Shown piece by piece: positions 36,033-44,383 of a stretch of DNA of 63,884 bases; position 1 is the stretch's first letter, and every line of letters begins with the position of its first letter. The position numbers and the translations under genes are program-made. The notes under the pieces were generated by a model. That model searched no databases. It saw only the letters and a list, made by a program, of their open reading frames with translations, and was not told the DNA's origin. This DNA comes from Acinetobacter pragensis. Its GTDB lineage: Bacteria; Pseudomonadota; Gammaproteobacteria; Pseudomonadales; Moraxellaceae. The stretch lies in NCBI RefSeq assembly GCF_001605895.1, contig NZ_LUAW01000012.1, positions 1-63,884 of the forward strand, in the 5' to 3' direction.

Positions 36033-36292
36033 GGGAAATTATTTTCTATAGTTATAGTATTGATGCAAAAATAGGAAATTATTTTCGGAATAAGTGCACT
36101 AATATTTAGTTATAGATTTACAAGATCCGCGGTAAAGCTAAAGCATTTAAAAACCACACCATTTTTTAATGCTTTAGGCTAAGTCCTCCGAATTTAGACT
36201 TGTAAATTGATACAATAGACACAATCTATATAAGCAGAAGTGTTGCCTTTATCCAAGACACGAGCAACCGGTACTGCACAAGGAGTTACCTC

Positions 36293-37990
36293 ATGATGTT
36301 GGCTGATCCAAGCAAAAAATACCGCCGTATGTACCAGCGTGTCGATTTACCTGACCGCCAATGGCCGAATAATGAAATCAATCAAGCGCCGATTTGGATG
36401 AGCACCGACCTTCGTGACGGTAATCAGGCTATTTTTGAACCAATGAACATTGAACAAAAATTCAAAATGTTCCAAATGCTGGTCAAAATCGGGTTTAAGC
36501 ATATTGAAATCGGCTTCCCTTCTGCCTCGCAAATCGACTTTGATTTCACCCGCTTATTGATTGAAGGCGGCCATATTCCAGATGACGTTTATATCGAAGT
36601 TTTGGTGCAGGCGCGTGATCATTTGATTCAGCGCACATTCGAATCTTTACAAGGCGCAAAACGCGCAATTGTGCATATCTATAACTCAAATTCACCAACC
36701 TTCCGCCAAAAAGTATTGAATGTTGATGTCGCTGGCGCAAAACAATTGGCCATCAATGCTGCACAAAAAGTGAAAGAATATGCAGCCAAGCAGCCTGAAA
36801 CAGAATTCATTTTTCAATACAGTCCGGAGTGCTTCTCTGCTACTGAATTAGACGTTGCCAAAGACGTCTGTGATGCCGTGACTGAAATTTGGGAAGCTTC
36901 ACCAGAAAACAAAGTCATTTTGAACTTGCCTGCAACGGTTGAAGTTTCTGGCCCGCACATCTATGCAGACCAAATTGAATGGATGCACCGCAACATTCAG
37001 CGCCGTGACGGCGTCATCATTTCAGTGCATTGCCACAACGACCGCGGCTGCGGCATTGCGGCCTCTGAATTGGCAATTATGGCTGGCGCAGACCGGGTAG
37101 AAGGCTGTGTCTTCGGCAACGGCGAACGCACAGGCAACGTAGACGTTGCTGCGATTGCATTGAACATGTACACCCAAGGTGTTGCGCCTAACTTAGACTT
37201 CTCCAATATCAATGAGGTTATCGCAACGGTTGAAGAATGCACAGGCTTGCCGGTACACCCGCGCCATCCTTATGCAGGCGACTTGGTCTTCACAGCTTTC
37301 TCTGGTTCGCATCAGGATGCCATTAAAAAAGGCTTTGAATTCCAGAAAGATCAAGAAATGTGGGATATGCCTTACTTGCCGATCGACCCGAAAGACTTGG
37401 GCCGTGACTATGATGCTGTGATTCGCGTGAACTCTCAGTCGGGTAAAGGCGGCATTGCCTACTTATTGGAATCGAACTACAACGTGGTGTTGCCGCGCCG
37501 CATCCAAATTGAATTCTCGCAAATTGTGCAGCAGAAAACAGATGAAGACGGCACTGAGATTTCAGCTCAAGCCATTTGGACATTGTTTAAAGATACTTAT
37601 GTTGCGGCCAAAGATACGCATTACTCTGCCAAAAATTACCGCTTGCATGATGAAAACGGCAATCAGGTAATTGAGTTAGACCTTGAAGTGAATGGTGTGA
37701 CTCAGCACTTGCGCGGCGAAGGCAATGGCCCAATCTCTGCAATCTTGAATGCGCTGCAGTTGCCGATTGATGTCTTGACCTATGAAGAACGCAGCATCAG
37801 TTCAGGCGCGCATGCCAAAGCTTTGGCCTTGGTTGAGCTTCAAGTGAAAGGCACCGGTAAATCCGCATTCGGCGCAGGCGTGCATGACAATATTGTTACT
37901 TCATCGATTGAAGCGATTATTGCCAGTGTCAACCGTTTAATTGAACAAGGCGTATTAAGCCCTGAGCAAGTGATGGCCGCGGCGGTTTAA
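36293..37990 (+). CDS. leuA: 2-isopropylmalate synthase LeuA
   Basis: A 565-residue enzyme that condenses 2-oxoisovalerate and acetyl-CoA, the first committed step of leucine synthesis. The catalytic domain has [15 protein letters not shown] (metal-binding Asp), the HMGL signature [19 protein letters not shown] with its His-x-His, and [14 protein letters not shown]. The C-terminal LeuA dimer domain (after about residue 440) gives leucine feedback inhibition. Length fits the longer actinobacterial/gammaproteobacterial type. AAGGAG lies 7 bases before ATG at 36293. It stands alone, away from leuBCD, and has a terminator. Confidence 0.95.
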   Translation: MMLADPSKKYRRMYQRVDLPDRQWPNNEINQAPIWMSTDLRDGNQAIFEPMNIEQKFKMFQMLVKIGFKHIEIGFPSASQIDFDFTRLLIEGGHIPDDVYIEVLVQARDHLIQRTFESLQGAKRAIVHIYNSNSPTFRQKVLNVDVAGAKQLAINAAQKVKEYAAKQPETEFIFQYSPECFSATELDVAKDVCDAVTEIWEASPENKVILNLPATVEVSGPHIYADQIEWMHRNIQRRDGVIISVHCHNDRGCGIAASELAIMAGADRVEGCVFGNGERTGNVDVAAIALNMYTQGVAPNLDFSNINEVIATVEECTGLPVHPRHPYAGDLVFTAFSGSHQDAIKKGFEFQKDQEMWDMPYLPIDPKDLGRDYDAVIRVNSQSGKGGIAYLLESNYNVVLPRRIQIEFSQIVQQKTDEDGTEISAQAIWTLFKDTYVAAKDTHYSAKNYRLHDENGNQVIELDLEVNGVTQHLRGEGNGPISAILNALQLPIDVLTYEERSISSGAHAKALALVELQVKGTGKSAFGAGVHDNIVTSSIEAIIASVNRLIEQGVLSPEQVMAAAV

Positions 37991-38030
37991 ATTTGATGAG
38001 ATAAAATCTTATCTGATAAAAAACTTTAGA

Positions 38031-38060
38031 AAGGATACCCCAAGTGGTATCCTTTTGTTT
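38031..38060 (+). terminator. Terminator after leuA
   Basis: AAGGATACC pairs with GGTATCCTT around CCAAGT, followed by TTGTTT. It lies just ahead of metX. Confidence 0.8.
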
Positions 38061-38093
38061 ATTAATCCCAAAGATTTAAGGCGAATATTTCCT

Positions 38094-39254
38094 GTGTCTT
38101 TTCCAGCTGACTCAGTGGGCTTAGTTACCCCGAAAAAGTTTTCTTTTGAAGAGCCGTTAGAGCTCGAATGCGATCGAATTCTTCCACGCTTTGAACTGAT
38201 GGTGGAAACTTATGGCGAGCTGAATGCCGATAAGTCTAATGCTATTTTGATTTGCCATGCGCTGTCCGGCCATCATCATGCAGCGGGCTATCATCAAGAA
38301 GATGATAAAAAGCCCGGCTGGTGGGATGCCTGCATTGGGCCCGGCAAAGCCATTGATACGTCAAAATTCTTTGTTGTTGCGCTGAATAATATCGGCGGCT
38401 GCAGCGGCTCTACCGGGCCAATATCGCCAAATCCTGAAAATGACAACCACCCTTATGGTCCAGATTTTCCATTGGTCACGGTGCGGGATTGGGTTAAAAC
38501 TCAAGCCATGCTGTCTGACCGCATGGGCATTGCGCAGTGGTATGCCGTGATTGGCGGCTCGCTGGGCGGCATGCAGGCGCTGCAATGGTCGGTCGACTAT
38601 CCTGACCGCCTGCAAAAATGCGTGATTATTGCCAGTGCGCCCAAACTTTCTGCGCAGAACATTGCGTTTAACGAAGTTGCGCGCCAGTCCATTTTGTCTG
38701 ATCCAGACTTTCATAATGGCCGCTATTTAGAAAATGACAGCTATCCTAAACGCGGGCTGATTTTGGCGCGCATGGTCGGCCATATCACCTACCTGTCTGA
38801 AGAAGCCATGAAGCAGAAATTTGGCCGCGACCTCAAGTCAGGCAAATTCATGTACGGTTTCGATGTCGAATTTCAGGTCGAAAGCTATTTACGCTATCAA
38901 GGTGAACAGTTCAGCCGCAACTTCGACGCCAACACGTATTTAATTATGACCAAAGCTTTGGACTATTTTGACCCTGCCCGCGAGTATCAGCAGTCATTGA
39001 AAAAAGCGATGGAAAATACTAAATGCAAGTTCTTGGTCGTTTCATTTACCACTGACTGGCGCTTCACACCGCAGCGCTCTCAGGAGATTGTGGATGCCCT
39101 CATCAGCAACCATAAACCTGTCAGCTATTTAGACATTGATGCAGAACAGGGCCACGACTCATTCTTATTCCCTATTCCTTTATATGTCAAATCTTTACGT
39201 GCATTTCTAGGCGGTGAAGAACACCTCAAAGCAACACCCAAGGAGGCTGTTTAA
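38094..39254 (+). CDS. metX: Homoserine O-acyltransferase MetX
   Basis: A 386-residue alpha/beta hydrolase-fold enzyme. It acylates homoserine (acetyl- or succinyl-CoA) for methionine synthesis. The catalytic Ser is in [14 protein letters not shown]; Asp is near [11 protein letters not shown], with the His in GHDSF. The conserved GCSGSTGP patch is present. GTG at 38094 ([15 protein letters not shown]) fits known Acinetobacter-like MetX starts and AAGGCG lies upstream; the track-length extension to 38055 overlaps the leuA terminator. metW starts at its stop codon (TAATG), and the pair is typical. Confidence 0.92.
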   Translation: MSFPADSVGLVTPKKFSFEEPLELECDRILPRFELMVETYGELNADKSNAILICHALSGHHHAAGYHQEDDKKPGWWDACIGPGKAIDTSKFFVVALNNIGGCSGSTGPISPNPENDNHPYGPDFPLVTVRDWVKTQAMLSDRMGIAQWYAVIGGSLGGMQALQWSVDYPDRLQKCVIIASAPKLSAQNIAFNEVARQSILSDPDFHNGRYLENDSYPKRGLILARMVGHITYLSEEAMKQKFGRDLKSGKFMYGFDVEFQVESYLRYQGEQFSRNFDANTYLIMTKALDYFDPAREYQQSLKKAMENTKCKFLVVSFTTDWRFTPQRSQEIVDALISNHKPVSYLDIDAEQGHDSFLFPIPLYVKSLRAFLGGEEHLKATPKEAV

Positions 39255-39847
39255 TGCGTATCGACCATCAACTGGCAGAGAAGTGGATTAAGCCGGATTC
39301 CAAGGTATTGGACTTGGGCTGCGGTGACGGTGAACTGCTGGCGCATATGAGCAAAAAGCACAATATCCGCGCTTACGGCCTAGAATTGGATCAAGAAAAG
39401 ATTGCAATTGCCGTCAGCCACGGGTTAAATATTATTCAGCAGGACTTAAATTTAGGTTTAAGCCGGTTTGCTGACCAGTCTTTTGACTATGTGGTTATGG
39501 CACAGGCTTTGCAGGCAGTAGATGCGCCAGACGTTCTTTTACGTGACATGGTGCGTGTTGGAAAACAAGCGATCATTACCTTTCCGAACTTTGCGCATTG
39601 GAAGACCCGCTCTTTCTTAGCCTTGAAAGGGAAAATGCCTGTTTCTGAAGCATTGCCATATATGTGGTATAACACCCCGAATATTCATTTATGTACATTC
39701 CGCGATTTTGAAGCGCTCTGCGCAGAAAACAATATCCGGATTATTAACCGACTTGCCGTGAATGGGGACCAGCAAGGCAGTTTACTCAGTAAACATGTCC
39801 CGAATCTGTTTGGTGAAGTCGCAATTTATCGAGTGAGCGCTCTATGA
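39254..39847 (+). CDS. metW: MetW methyltransferase-like partner of MetX
   Basis: A 197-residue protein with a methyltransferase fold (SKVLDLGCGDGELLAHM motif I, AYGLELDQEKI). In several bacteria MetW binds and supports MetX; its own methyl transfer reaction is not settled. It overlaps metX by one base (TAATG) and the SEL1 gene by four bases (ATGA), so the three are translationally coupled. The motif TFPNFAHWKTRSFLALKG is characteristic of MetW. Confidence 0.92.
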   Translation: MRIDHQLAEKWIKPDSKVLDLGCGDGELLAHMSKKHNIRAYGLELDQEKIAIAVSHGLNIIQQDLNLGLSRFADQSFDYVVMAQALQAVDAPDVLLRDMVRVGKQAIITFPNFAHWKTRSFLALKGKMPVSEALPYMWYNTPNIHLCTFRDFEALCAENNIRIINRLAVNGDQQGSLLSKHVPNLFGEVAIYRVSAL

Positions 39848-40434
39848 AAAAAATACTATTAGGCACAACATTGCTGGCTGGACTGTTCAATATCCAAGCC
39901 CATGCAGATTATGTTGCTCCAGCGCCAACTGTTGCGAGCCAAGCAGCCCAATTTTCGGTAATGGACATTAACAGCCTGACCAAAGCCGCCAAAGCCGGTC
40001 AAGCTGGCGCGCAGTTTTATTTAGGCACCAAATATCAGTTTGGCAAAGATGTCGCTAAAGATGAGCGTCAGGCTTTTGCTTGGTTCAAAGCCGCTGCTGA
40101 TCAAGGCCTTTCTGCAGCGCAGCTGAATGTTGGCCGTATGCTGGCAGACGGCATGGGTACAAAGAAAGACGAAACACTTGCCCGTCAATACTTTGAAAAA
40201 GCGGCGAGCCGCGGTGACAACCGTGCCAGCTTTAACTTGGCGATGATGGAAGAACAGAAGAAAAACTACGTTGGCGCGTACCAATGGTATGAGCTGTCAA
40301 CCCGTGACGGCATGCTGGACAATAAAGTGATTACTTTATCTGAAGGCAAGAAAACTGCTTTGGCAGCCAACTTGACTCAAGATCAGATCCGTCAAGCGCG
40401 TGACCGTGCAGACAAATGGATTCAGGCGCAGTAA
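39844..40434 (+). CDS. SEL1-like repeat periplasmic protein
   Basis: A 196-residue protein with signal peptide MKKILLGTTLLAGLFNIQAH and SEL1-like (TPR-related) repeats: AGAQFYLGTKYQFGKDVAKD, AFAWFKAAADQGLSAAQLNV, GRMLADGMGTKKDE, ARQYFEKAASRGDNRASFNL. Such repeats scaffold protein contacts in the periplasm. It is translationally coupled to metW but has no evident link to methionine. A terminator follows at 40448. Function not assignable. Confidence 0.85.
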   Translation: MKKILLGTTLLAGLFNIQAHADYVAPAPTVASQAAQFSVMDINSLTKAAKAGQAGAQFYLGTKYQFGKDVAKDERQAFAWFKAAADQGLSAAQLNVGRMLADGMGTKKDETLARQYFEKAASRGDNRASFNLAMMEEQKKNYVGAYQWYELSTRDGMLDNKVITLSEGKKTALAANLTQDQIRQARDRADKWIQAQ

Positions 40435-40447
40435 TTCTGCCTAATTC

Positions 40448-40474
40448 TAAAAAGCACCTTCGGGTGCTTTTTTA
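40448..40474 (+). terminator. Terminator of metX-metW-SEL1
   Basis: AAAAGCACC and GGTGCTTTT around TTCG, followed by T. Confidence 0.9.
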
Positions 40475-40506
40475 TTGACTGCAATTGCCGTTTTTTGAAT
40501 GGTCAT

Positions 40507-40635
40507 TTAAACGGTAAAAGCCTTCTGCATTTGAATAAAACGTAAACCTTCAGCCTCACTGACTGATGAAACAGCATGAAAACCTAGTTTTTCATACACA
40601 GACTGCGCAGAGCAGCTAGAGCTGGCGGTAATGGG
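40507..40635 (-). pseudogene. C-terminal relic of a GNAT N-acetyltransferase
   Basis: The minus strand encodes 42 residues with the GNAT C-terminal signature: PITASSSCSAQSVYEKLGF, then HAVSSVSEAEGLRF, then IQMQKAFTV and stop. AQ(S)-Y-E-K-LGF is the acetyl-CoA domain's end (the usual ..IY.KLGF). An in-frame stop closes it upstream and no matching N-terminal half was seen in the nearby sequence. It lies in the 403-base gap 40435-40837, whose remainder holds the rdgB promoter region. This is a degraded gene, not a functional enzyme. Confidence 0.75.
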
Positions 40636-40837
40636 TTATTCCTGCATAATTTCCTGCCGATGCCATGTTTTTTACTTATGGAGCACAGTAAAAAATAGAT
40701 GACGCGGCCCAATTCTGTATAAGTGATTGCTGCATTCTTCTTTTTGCATTCCCGGATTGTTTTCCTGATTATGCACATCAGCCAAATTAAAATAGGCTAA
40801 AATACAGCATTCTTTTAGCAAACATAGGCACCATACA

Positions 40838-41464
40838 ATGTCTTCAACAGATTGGCTATCTCAAAGCACGCTTGTTTTGGCAAGCAACAACAAAGGCAAG
40901 ATTGCCGAATTTGAAAAAATGTTTGCAGAATTGAAGCTTCCTGTTGAGGTTGTTCCACAAGGCAAACTGAATATTGAAGACGCCATCGAAGACGGCCTGA
41001 GCTTTGTCGAAAATGCCATTATTAAAGCCCGCCATGCGTCTAAAATTTCAGGCAAGCCCGCCATTGCGGATGACTCGGGTATTTGCGTACCTGTCTTAGG
41101 CGGTGCGCCGGGCATTTACTCTGCACGCTTTGCGGGTGAGCATGGCAATGATGCGGCCAATAATGAGAAGCTGCTGCACAAACTTAAACCGCTGCGTAAA
41201 GATGACGCGCCCATTGAAGGCATGTTTGTTTGTGTGCTGGCATTGGTACAGCATGCAGAAGATCCTTTGCCGCAAATCTTCCAAGGCATTTGGAGCGGTG
41301 AAATTTTGGAACAGGCCCGCGGCGAAAACGGCTTTGGCTATGACCCGCTGTTCTGGCTGCCGGAACTGAATGTGTCCAGTGCAGAACTGTCCAAAGATGA
41401 AAAGAATAAAATCAGCCACCGCGGTCAGGCCATGTGCTTGTTTAAAGCCAGTTTAGTAAAATAA
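40838..41464 (+). CDS. rdgB: XTP/dITP diphosphatase RdgB (HAM1 family)
   Basis: A 208-residue pyrophosphatase that removes non-canonical purine nucleotides such as dITP and XTP from the pool. Motifs: TLVLASNNKGKIAEF near the N-terminus, DDSGICVPVLGGAPGIYSAR, then ENGFGYDPLFWLPE and KISHRGQA at the C-terminus. Length fits the family. It is transcribed alone on the plus strand; ATG 40838 follows a short leader. The 208-base gap to the next gene shows no ORF. Confidence 0.95.
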   Translation: MSSTDWLSQSTLVLASNNKGKIAEFEKMFAELKLPVEVVPQGKLNIEDAIEDGLSFVENAIIKARHASKISGKPAIADDSGICVPVLGGAPGIYSARFAGEHGNDAANNEKLLHKLKPLRKDDAPIEGMFVCVLALVQHAEDPLPQIFQGIWSGEILEQARGENGFGYDPLFWLPELNVSSAELSKDEKNKISHRGQAMCLFKASLVK

Positions 41465-41672
41465 AGCCTTATTCACCCCCCTCTCCTTCCAGAAAATGAG
41501 CCGCGCTGCTGCTCAAAGGAGAGGTCAATCAATTCGCCAGAAATCGCCGAATTCAACTGTGCAGTCATCAACAAATATAAAGAAAGGTTTAAGCTTCTTG
41601 CAGCTTCCTAAGCGATGATTTGACTGCAGCTATCTCTAACTCTCAACTACAGGGAGGGAGAACTTTTAATCC

Positions 41673-42554
41673 TTATAATGCTGGTACCAACATATGCACC
41701 GCCAGCCCATAGACGGCAATAATCATCGCGCTGGCAAGCGTACCTGATGCGATATATTTTGCCGAATGCCCCGTACCCTGATAATGCGTTTCTAAAGCGA
41801 CAATATTGGCTGCGGGCGGCAGGCAGAAGAACATAAAAATCACGGCGTACGTCAGTGCCGCATGCGGAATCGGCAACAGCGCATAAGCGCCTAAACACAG
41901 AAAAATGGACAAAATCATACGGCCGCCAATCAGCAGCAGGCTGCGCTGCAAATCTTGCCAGCCAATGCGCACTTTGCTCAGCCACATGCCTAAAACGCAC
42001 ATGCCTGAAAAAGTCACCAGCACTTTATTGAGGGCATAGGCCCATTGCACAGCTGGATGATGCTCAAAAGCGCTGAAATCCCAAAATGACAAAACAGCTG
42101 AAGCGCTTAATGCAATCACAGGCGGAGAAAGCAGCACATTTTTAACAATAAATTTAAGGTCTTGCTTGGCTTCACTCACCGCCATCACAGCGCAAATATT
42201 GCCAAAGAGTGACCCGCCGATATACAGCGCCACAATTGTACTGCTGGCATTTGGGCCAAATACCGCCAATGCAAAAGGAAGCCCCAGCCAAGCGCCGTTC
42301 AAATAGCTGAAACATAATGCTCTCAGCTTATCTCGATTCAAAGCATAAAAAATACCGAAGAAAATCAGGGAGCTGATAAAGCTGAAACCAATCAGCCAGA
42401 GGCTTCCTTGTTTATAGAACACCATGTTGTACACAATGATAACTGGAATCAGCAAACGGGCCAGTAAAGCCGCCAGCAAAGCCCGGAACGGCTTGAGCGC
42501 TTCGGCGCCAAAGAAACCAATCAAAAAGGAGACAAGAGGAAGAATCAGCGCCAT
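41673..42554 (-). CDS. AEC-family (auxin efflux carrier type) transporter
   Basis: A 293-residue membrane protein with about ten hydrophobic segments, matching the AEC/Mem_trans family of small organic-anion or amino-acid exporters (malate and similar substrates in known members). Conserved-looking patches include GFFGAEALKPFRALLA and LNGAWLGLPFALAVFG. The gene is isolated, divergent from tatABC by 185 bases. The substrate is not predictable from sequence alone. Confidence 0.82.
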   Translation of the reverse strand: MALILPLVSFLIGFFGAEALKPFRALLAALLARLLIPVIIVYNMVFYKQGSLWLIGFSFISSLIFFGIFYALNRDKLRALCFSYLNGAWLGLPFALAVFGPNASSTIVALYIGGSLFGNICAVMAVSEAKQDLKFIVKNVLLSPPVIALSASAVLSFWDFSAFEHHPAVQWAYALNKVLVTFSGMCVLGMWLSKVRIGWQDLQRSLLLIGGRMILSIFLCLGAYALLPIPHAALTYAVIFMFFCLPPAANIVALETHYQGTGHSAKYIASGTLASAMIIAVYGLAVHMLVPAL

Positions 42555-42739
42555 GAATATTCAAATTGCATTGAGCAGAGGGCCTAAATGCTAGCACATT
42601 CCTGCGCCCTGTCTGCGCCCCAGCGGGTAATTCATTGCGCATCCTAACAGCCTGCCTGTCTTTAAACTGCAACACAGATGTCACGCCCCTGTCATGCGGA
42701 ACTGTTGCAATGATTGAAAAATGAAAAGAGGAAAAAATC

Positions 42740-42958
42740 ATGGCGGGATTATCAATTTGGCATGTGCTTATTTTTGCAATAGTCGTCATTTTATTGTTCG
42801 GCACATCCAAGCTTAAAAATTTAGGTAAAGATGTCGGCGGTGCAGTGAAGGACTTTAAAAAATCAGTGCGTGATGAAGAAGCGGAACACGCGGCCTTAAA
42901 AGAGCCGCTCACCATCGATGCGCAAGTAAAAAGCACTGAAAGTTCAGTCAAAAGCTAA
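42740..42958 (+). CDS. tatA: Sec-independent translocase TatA
   Basis: A 72-residue single-span protein that oligomerises to form the transport path for folded proteins. [20 protein letters not shown] matches TatA with its Phe-Gly hinge (LLFGTSKL) and an amphipathic helix [19 protein letters not shown]. At position 8 it has His instead of the Gln of E. coli TatA. First gene of tatABC, 16 bases before tatB. Confidence 0.95.
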   Translation: MAGLSIWHVLIFAIVVILLFGTSKLKNLGKDVGGAVKDFKKSVRDEEAEHAALKEPLTIDAQVKSTESSVKS

Positions 42959-42974
42959 ATGTGAGTGCTGATGC

Positions 42975-43463
42975 ATGCTGAATATTGGAATGACAGAACT
43001 GCTGTGCTTCGCCATTATTGCGCTGCTGGTGCTTGGCCCAGAAAAATTGCCTGAAGGCGCGCGGTTTGCCGCGAAATGGTATGGCAAGTTCAAGCGCCTC
43101 ATCAGCAGTGTTCAAACTGAGATTGACCGTGAACTGCGCCTCTCTGAATTCCGCGAAGAAGTTCAGAAAGAAATTGAACGTATTACTGAGCTGGAACGGC
43201 GCATGCAGCAGCAGATTGATGCGCTGCGCAGCAATCAGGCAGCGCCCTCAGATCAAGCCCAGACTGACGATGCAAACACTGCGCCAACTGAAACAGCGCA
43301 TGCAGACCCTATGCCTGCGGCGGTAGCAGAACATCATTATCAGCACGTAGACGCCCCCGCGCTAACACCGTATTCCTGCAGCCATATTCAGCAGCATTTG
43401 CATCGATTATGGGCTGTTATTGAATATCCAAACCCACCTGTTAACTTGAAGATTGCTGTATGA
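42975..43463 (+). CDS. tatB: Sec-independent translocase TatB
   Basis: A 162-residue protein with MLNIGMTELLCFAIIALLVL then GPEKLPEGARF. The conserved Glu at position 8 and the LGPEKLP hinge are intact. A long amphipathic helix (EIDRELRLSEFREEVQKEIE) and an acidic, disordered tail follow. TatB with TatC forms the signal-peptide receptor. Its stop overlaps the tatC start (ATGA). Confidence 0.93.
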   Translation: MLNIGMTELLCFAIIALLVLGPEKLPEGARFAAKWYGKFKRLISSVQTEIDRELRLSEFREEVQKEIERITELERRMQQQIDALRSNQAAPSDQAQTDDANTAPTETAHADPMPAAVAEHHYQHVDAPALTPYSCSHIQQHLHRLWAVIEYPNPPVNLKIAV

Positions 43464-44239
43464 ATGAACTGCCTGCAGCTTCCGTGAAAACCGAAGCCGA
43501 ACATCTGGATCAAATGCCAGTGATGCAGCATTTGATTATTCTGCGTCAATATCTTTTTAAAATTGTCGGCGTCACGATTGCGCTGTTTTTTTGCCTGCTG
43601 CCGTTCCGCAATTATACTTATCAGCTGCTTTCAGAACCGTTAAGGCAGCAGCTCCCGGCTACGTCTTCAATGATTGCCACCGATGTTACGGCAACCTTTA
43701 TGGCGCCATTTAAGCTGAACTTATTTGTCGCGCTGGTGCTGGCCATGCCCTTTATTATTTATCAGCTGTGGTCGTTTATCCGTCCCGCGCTGTATGAAAA
43801 AGAACGTTTTTTAGCGGTTCCGCTTTTGGCCGGAAGTATCGCTCTGTTTTATTTAGGCATTGCTTTTGCCTATTTCATTACCCTGCCCGCTATTTTGCAT
43901 TTTTTTATCAGTGTTTCGCCTGAAACCGTTGCCCCGATGACCGACATCAACAGCTATCTCAGCTTCTGCTTAAAGCTGTTCTTAGTCTTCGGGCTGACCT
44001 TTGAAATTCCGATTATCACACTGATTCTGATTTTGATCGGCGTGGTCAGCACCCAAAGCTTGGTCGAAAAACGGCGTTTTATTGTGGTGGGCTGCTTCTT
44101 TGTCGCCATGTTTGTGACCCCGCCCGATGCCTTGTCTATGGTCATGCTGGCGGTGCCGATGTGGATGCTGTTTGAGGTCGGCCTGCTGCTGGGCAAGCTG
44201 CTGGAAAAACGCAAATCAAAAAATGAAGAAGCCGCTTAA
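43460..44239 (+). CDS. tatC: Sec-independent translocase TatC
   Basis: A 259-residue six-span membrane protein, the Tat signal-peptide receptor. It aligns along its length with E. coli TatC: SEPLRQQLPATSSMIATDVT, FMAPFKLN, YQLWSFIRPALYEKER (the second conserved Glu present) and NSYLSFCLKLFLVFGLTFEI. A notable difference is HLIILRQYLF at residues 24-33: the Glu of HLIELRKRL (E. coli E15, implicated in signal-peptide recognition) is Ile27. Start ATG overlaps tatB. It is followed by a terminator and then by a Tat substrate, phoX. Confidence 0.95.
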   Translation: MNELPAASVKTEAEHLDQMPVMQHLIILRQYLFKIVGVTIALFFCLLPFRNYTYQLLSEPLRQQLPATSSMIATDVTATFMAPFKLNLFVALVLAMPFIIYQLWSFIRPALYEKERFLAVPLLAGSIALFYLGIAFAYFITLPAILHFFISVSPETVAPMTDINSYLSFCLKLFLVFGLTFEIPIITLILILIGVVSTQSLVEKRRFIVVGCFFVAMFVTPPDALSMVMLAVPMWMLFEVGLLLGKLLEKRKSKNEEAA

Positions 44240-44242
44240 TGT

Positions 44243-44270
44243 AAAAGCCCTGAAATTCAGGGCTTTTTTG
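44243..44270 (+). terminator. Terminator after tatABC
   Basis: AAAAGCCCTGA pairs with TCAGGGCTTTT around a 3-base loop, then T. It separates tatABC from the phoX promoter. Confidence 0.9.
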
Positions 44271-44289
44271 AGCCACCATCCTGCTAGCG

Positions 44290-44345
44290 CTGTCTTTAAA
44301 CTGTCTAAAAAGTGTCAAGAATCTGTCATTTCCACTTCATAGAAT
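44290..44345 (+). promoter_or_regulatory. Four-unit Pho box and -10 of phoX
   Basis: Units CTGTCTT (44290), CTGTCTA (44301), GTGTCAA (44312) and CTGTCAT (44323) repeat every 11 bp. After the last unit a 10-base gap leads to TAGAAT (44340-44345), the -10. This is the PhoB-activated layout and fits the gene's phosphatase role. Confidence 0.85.
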
Positions 44346-44383
44346 CATTAGCGACTTACAAACAAATAACATACGGATTTATT

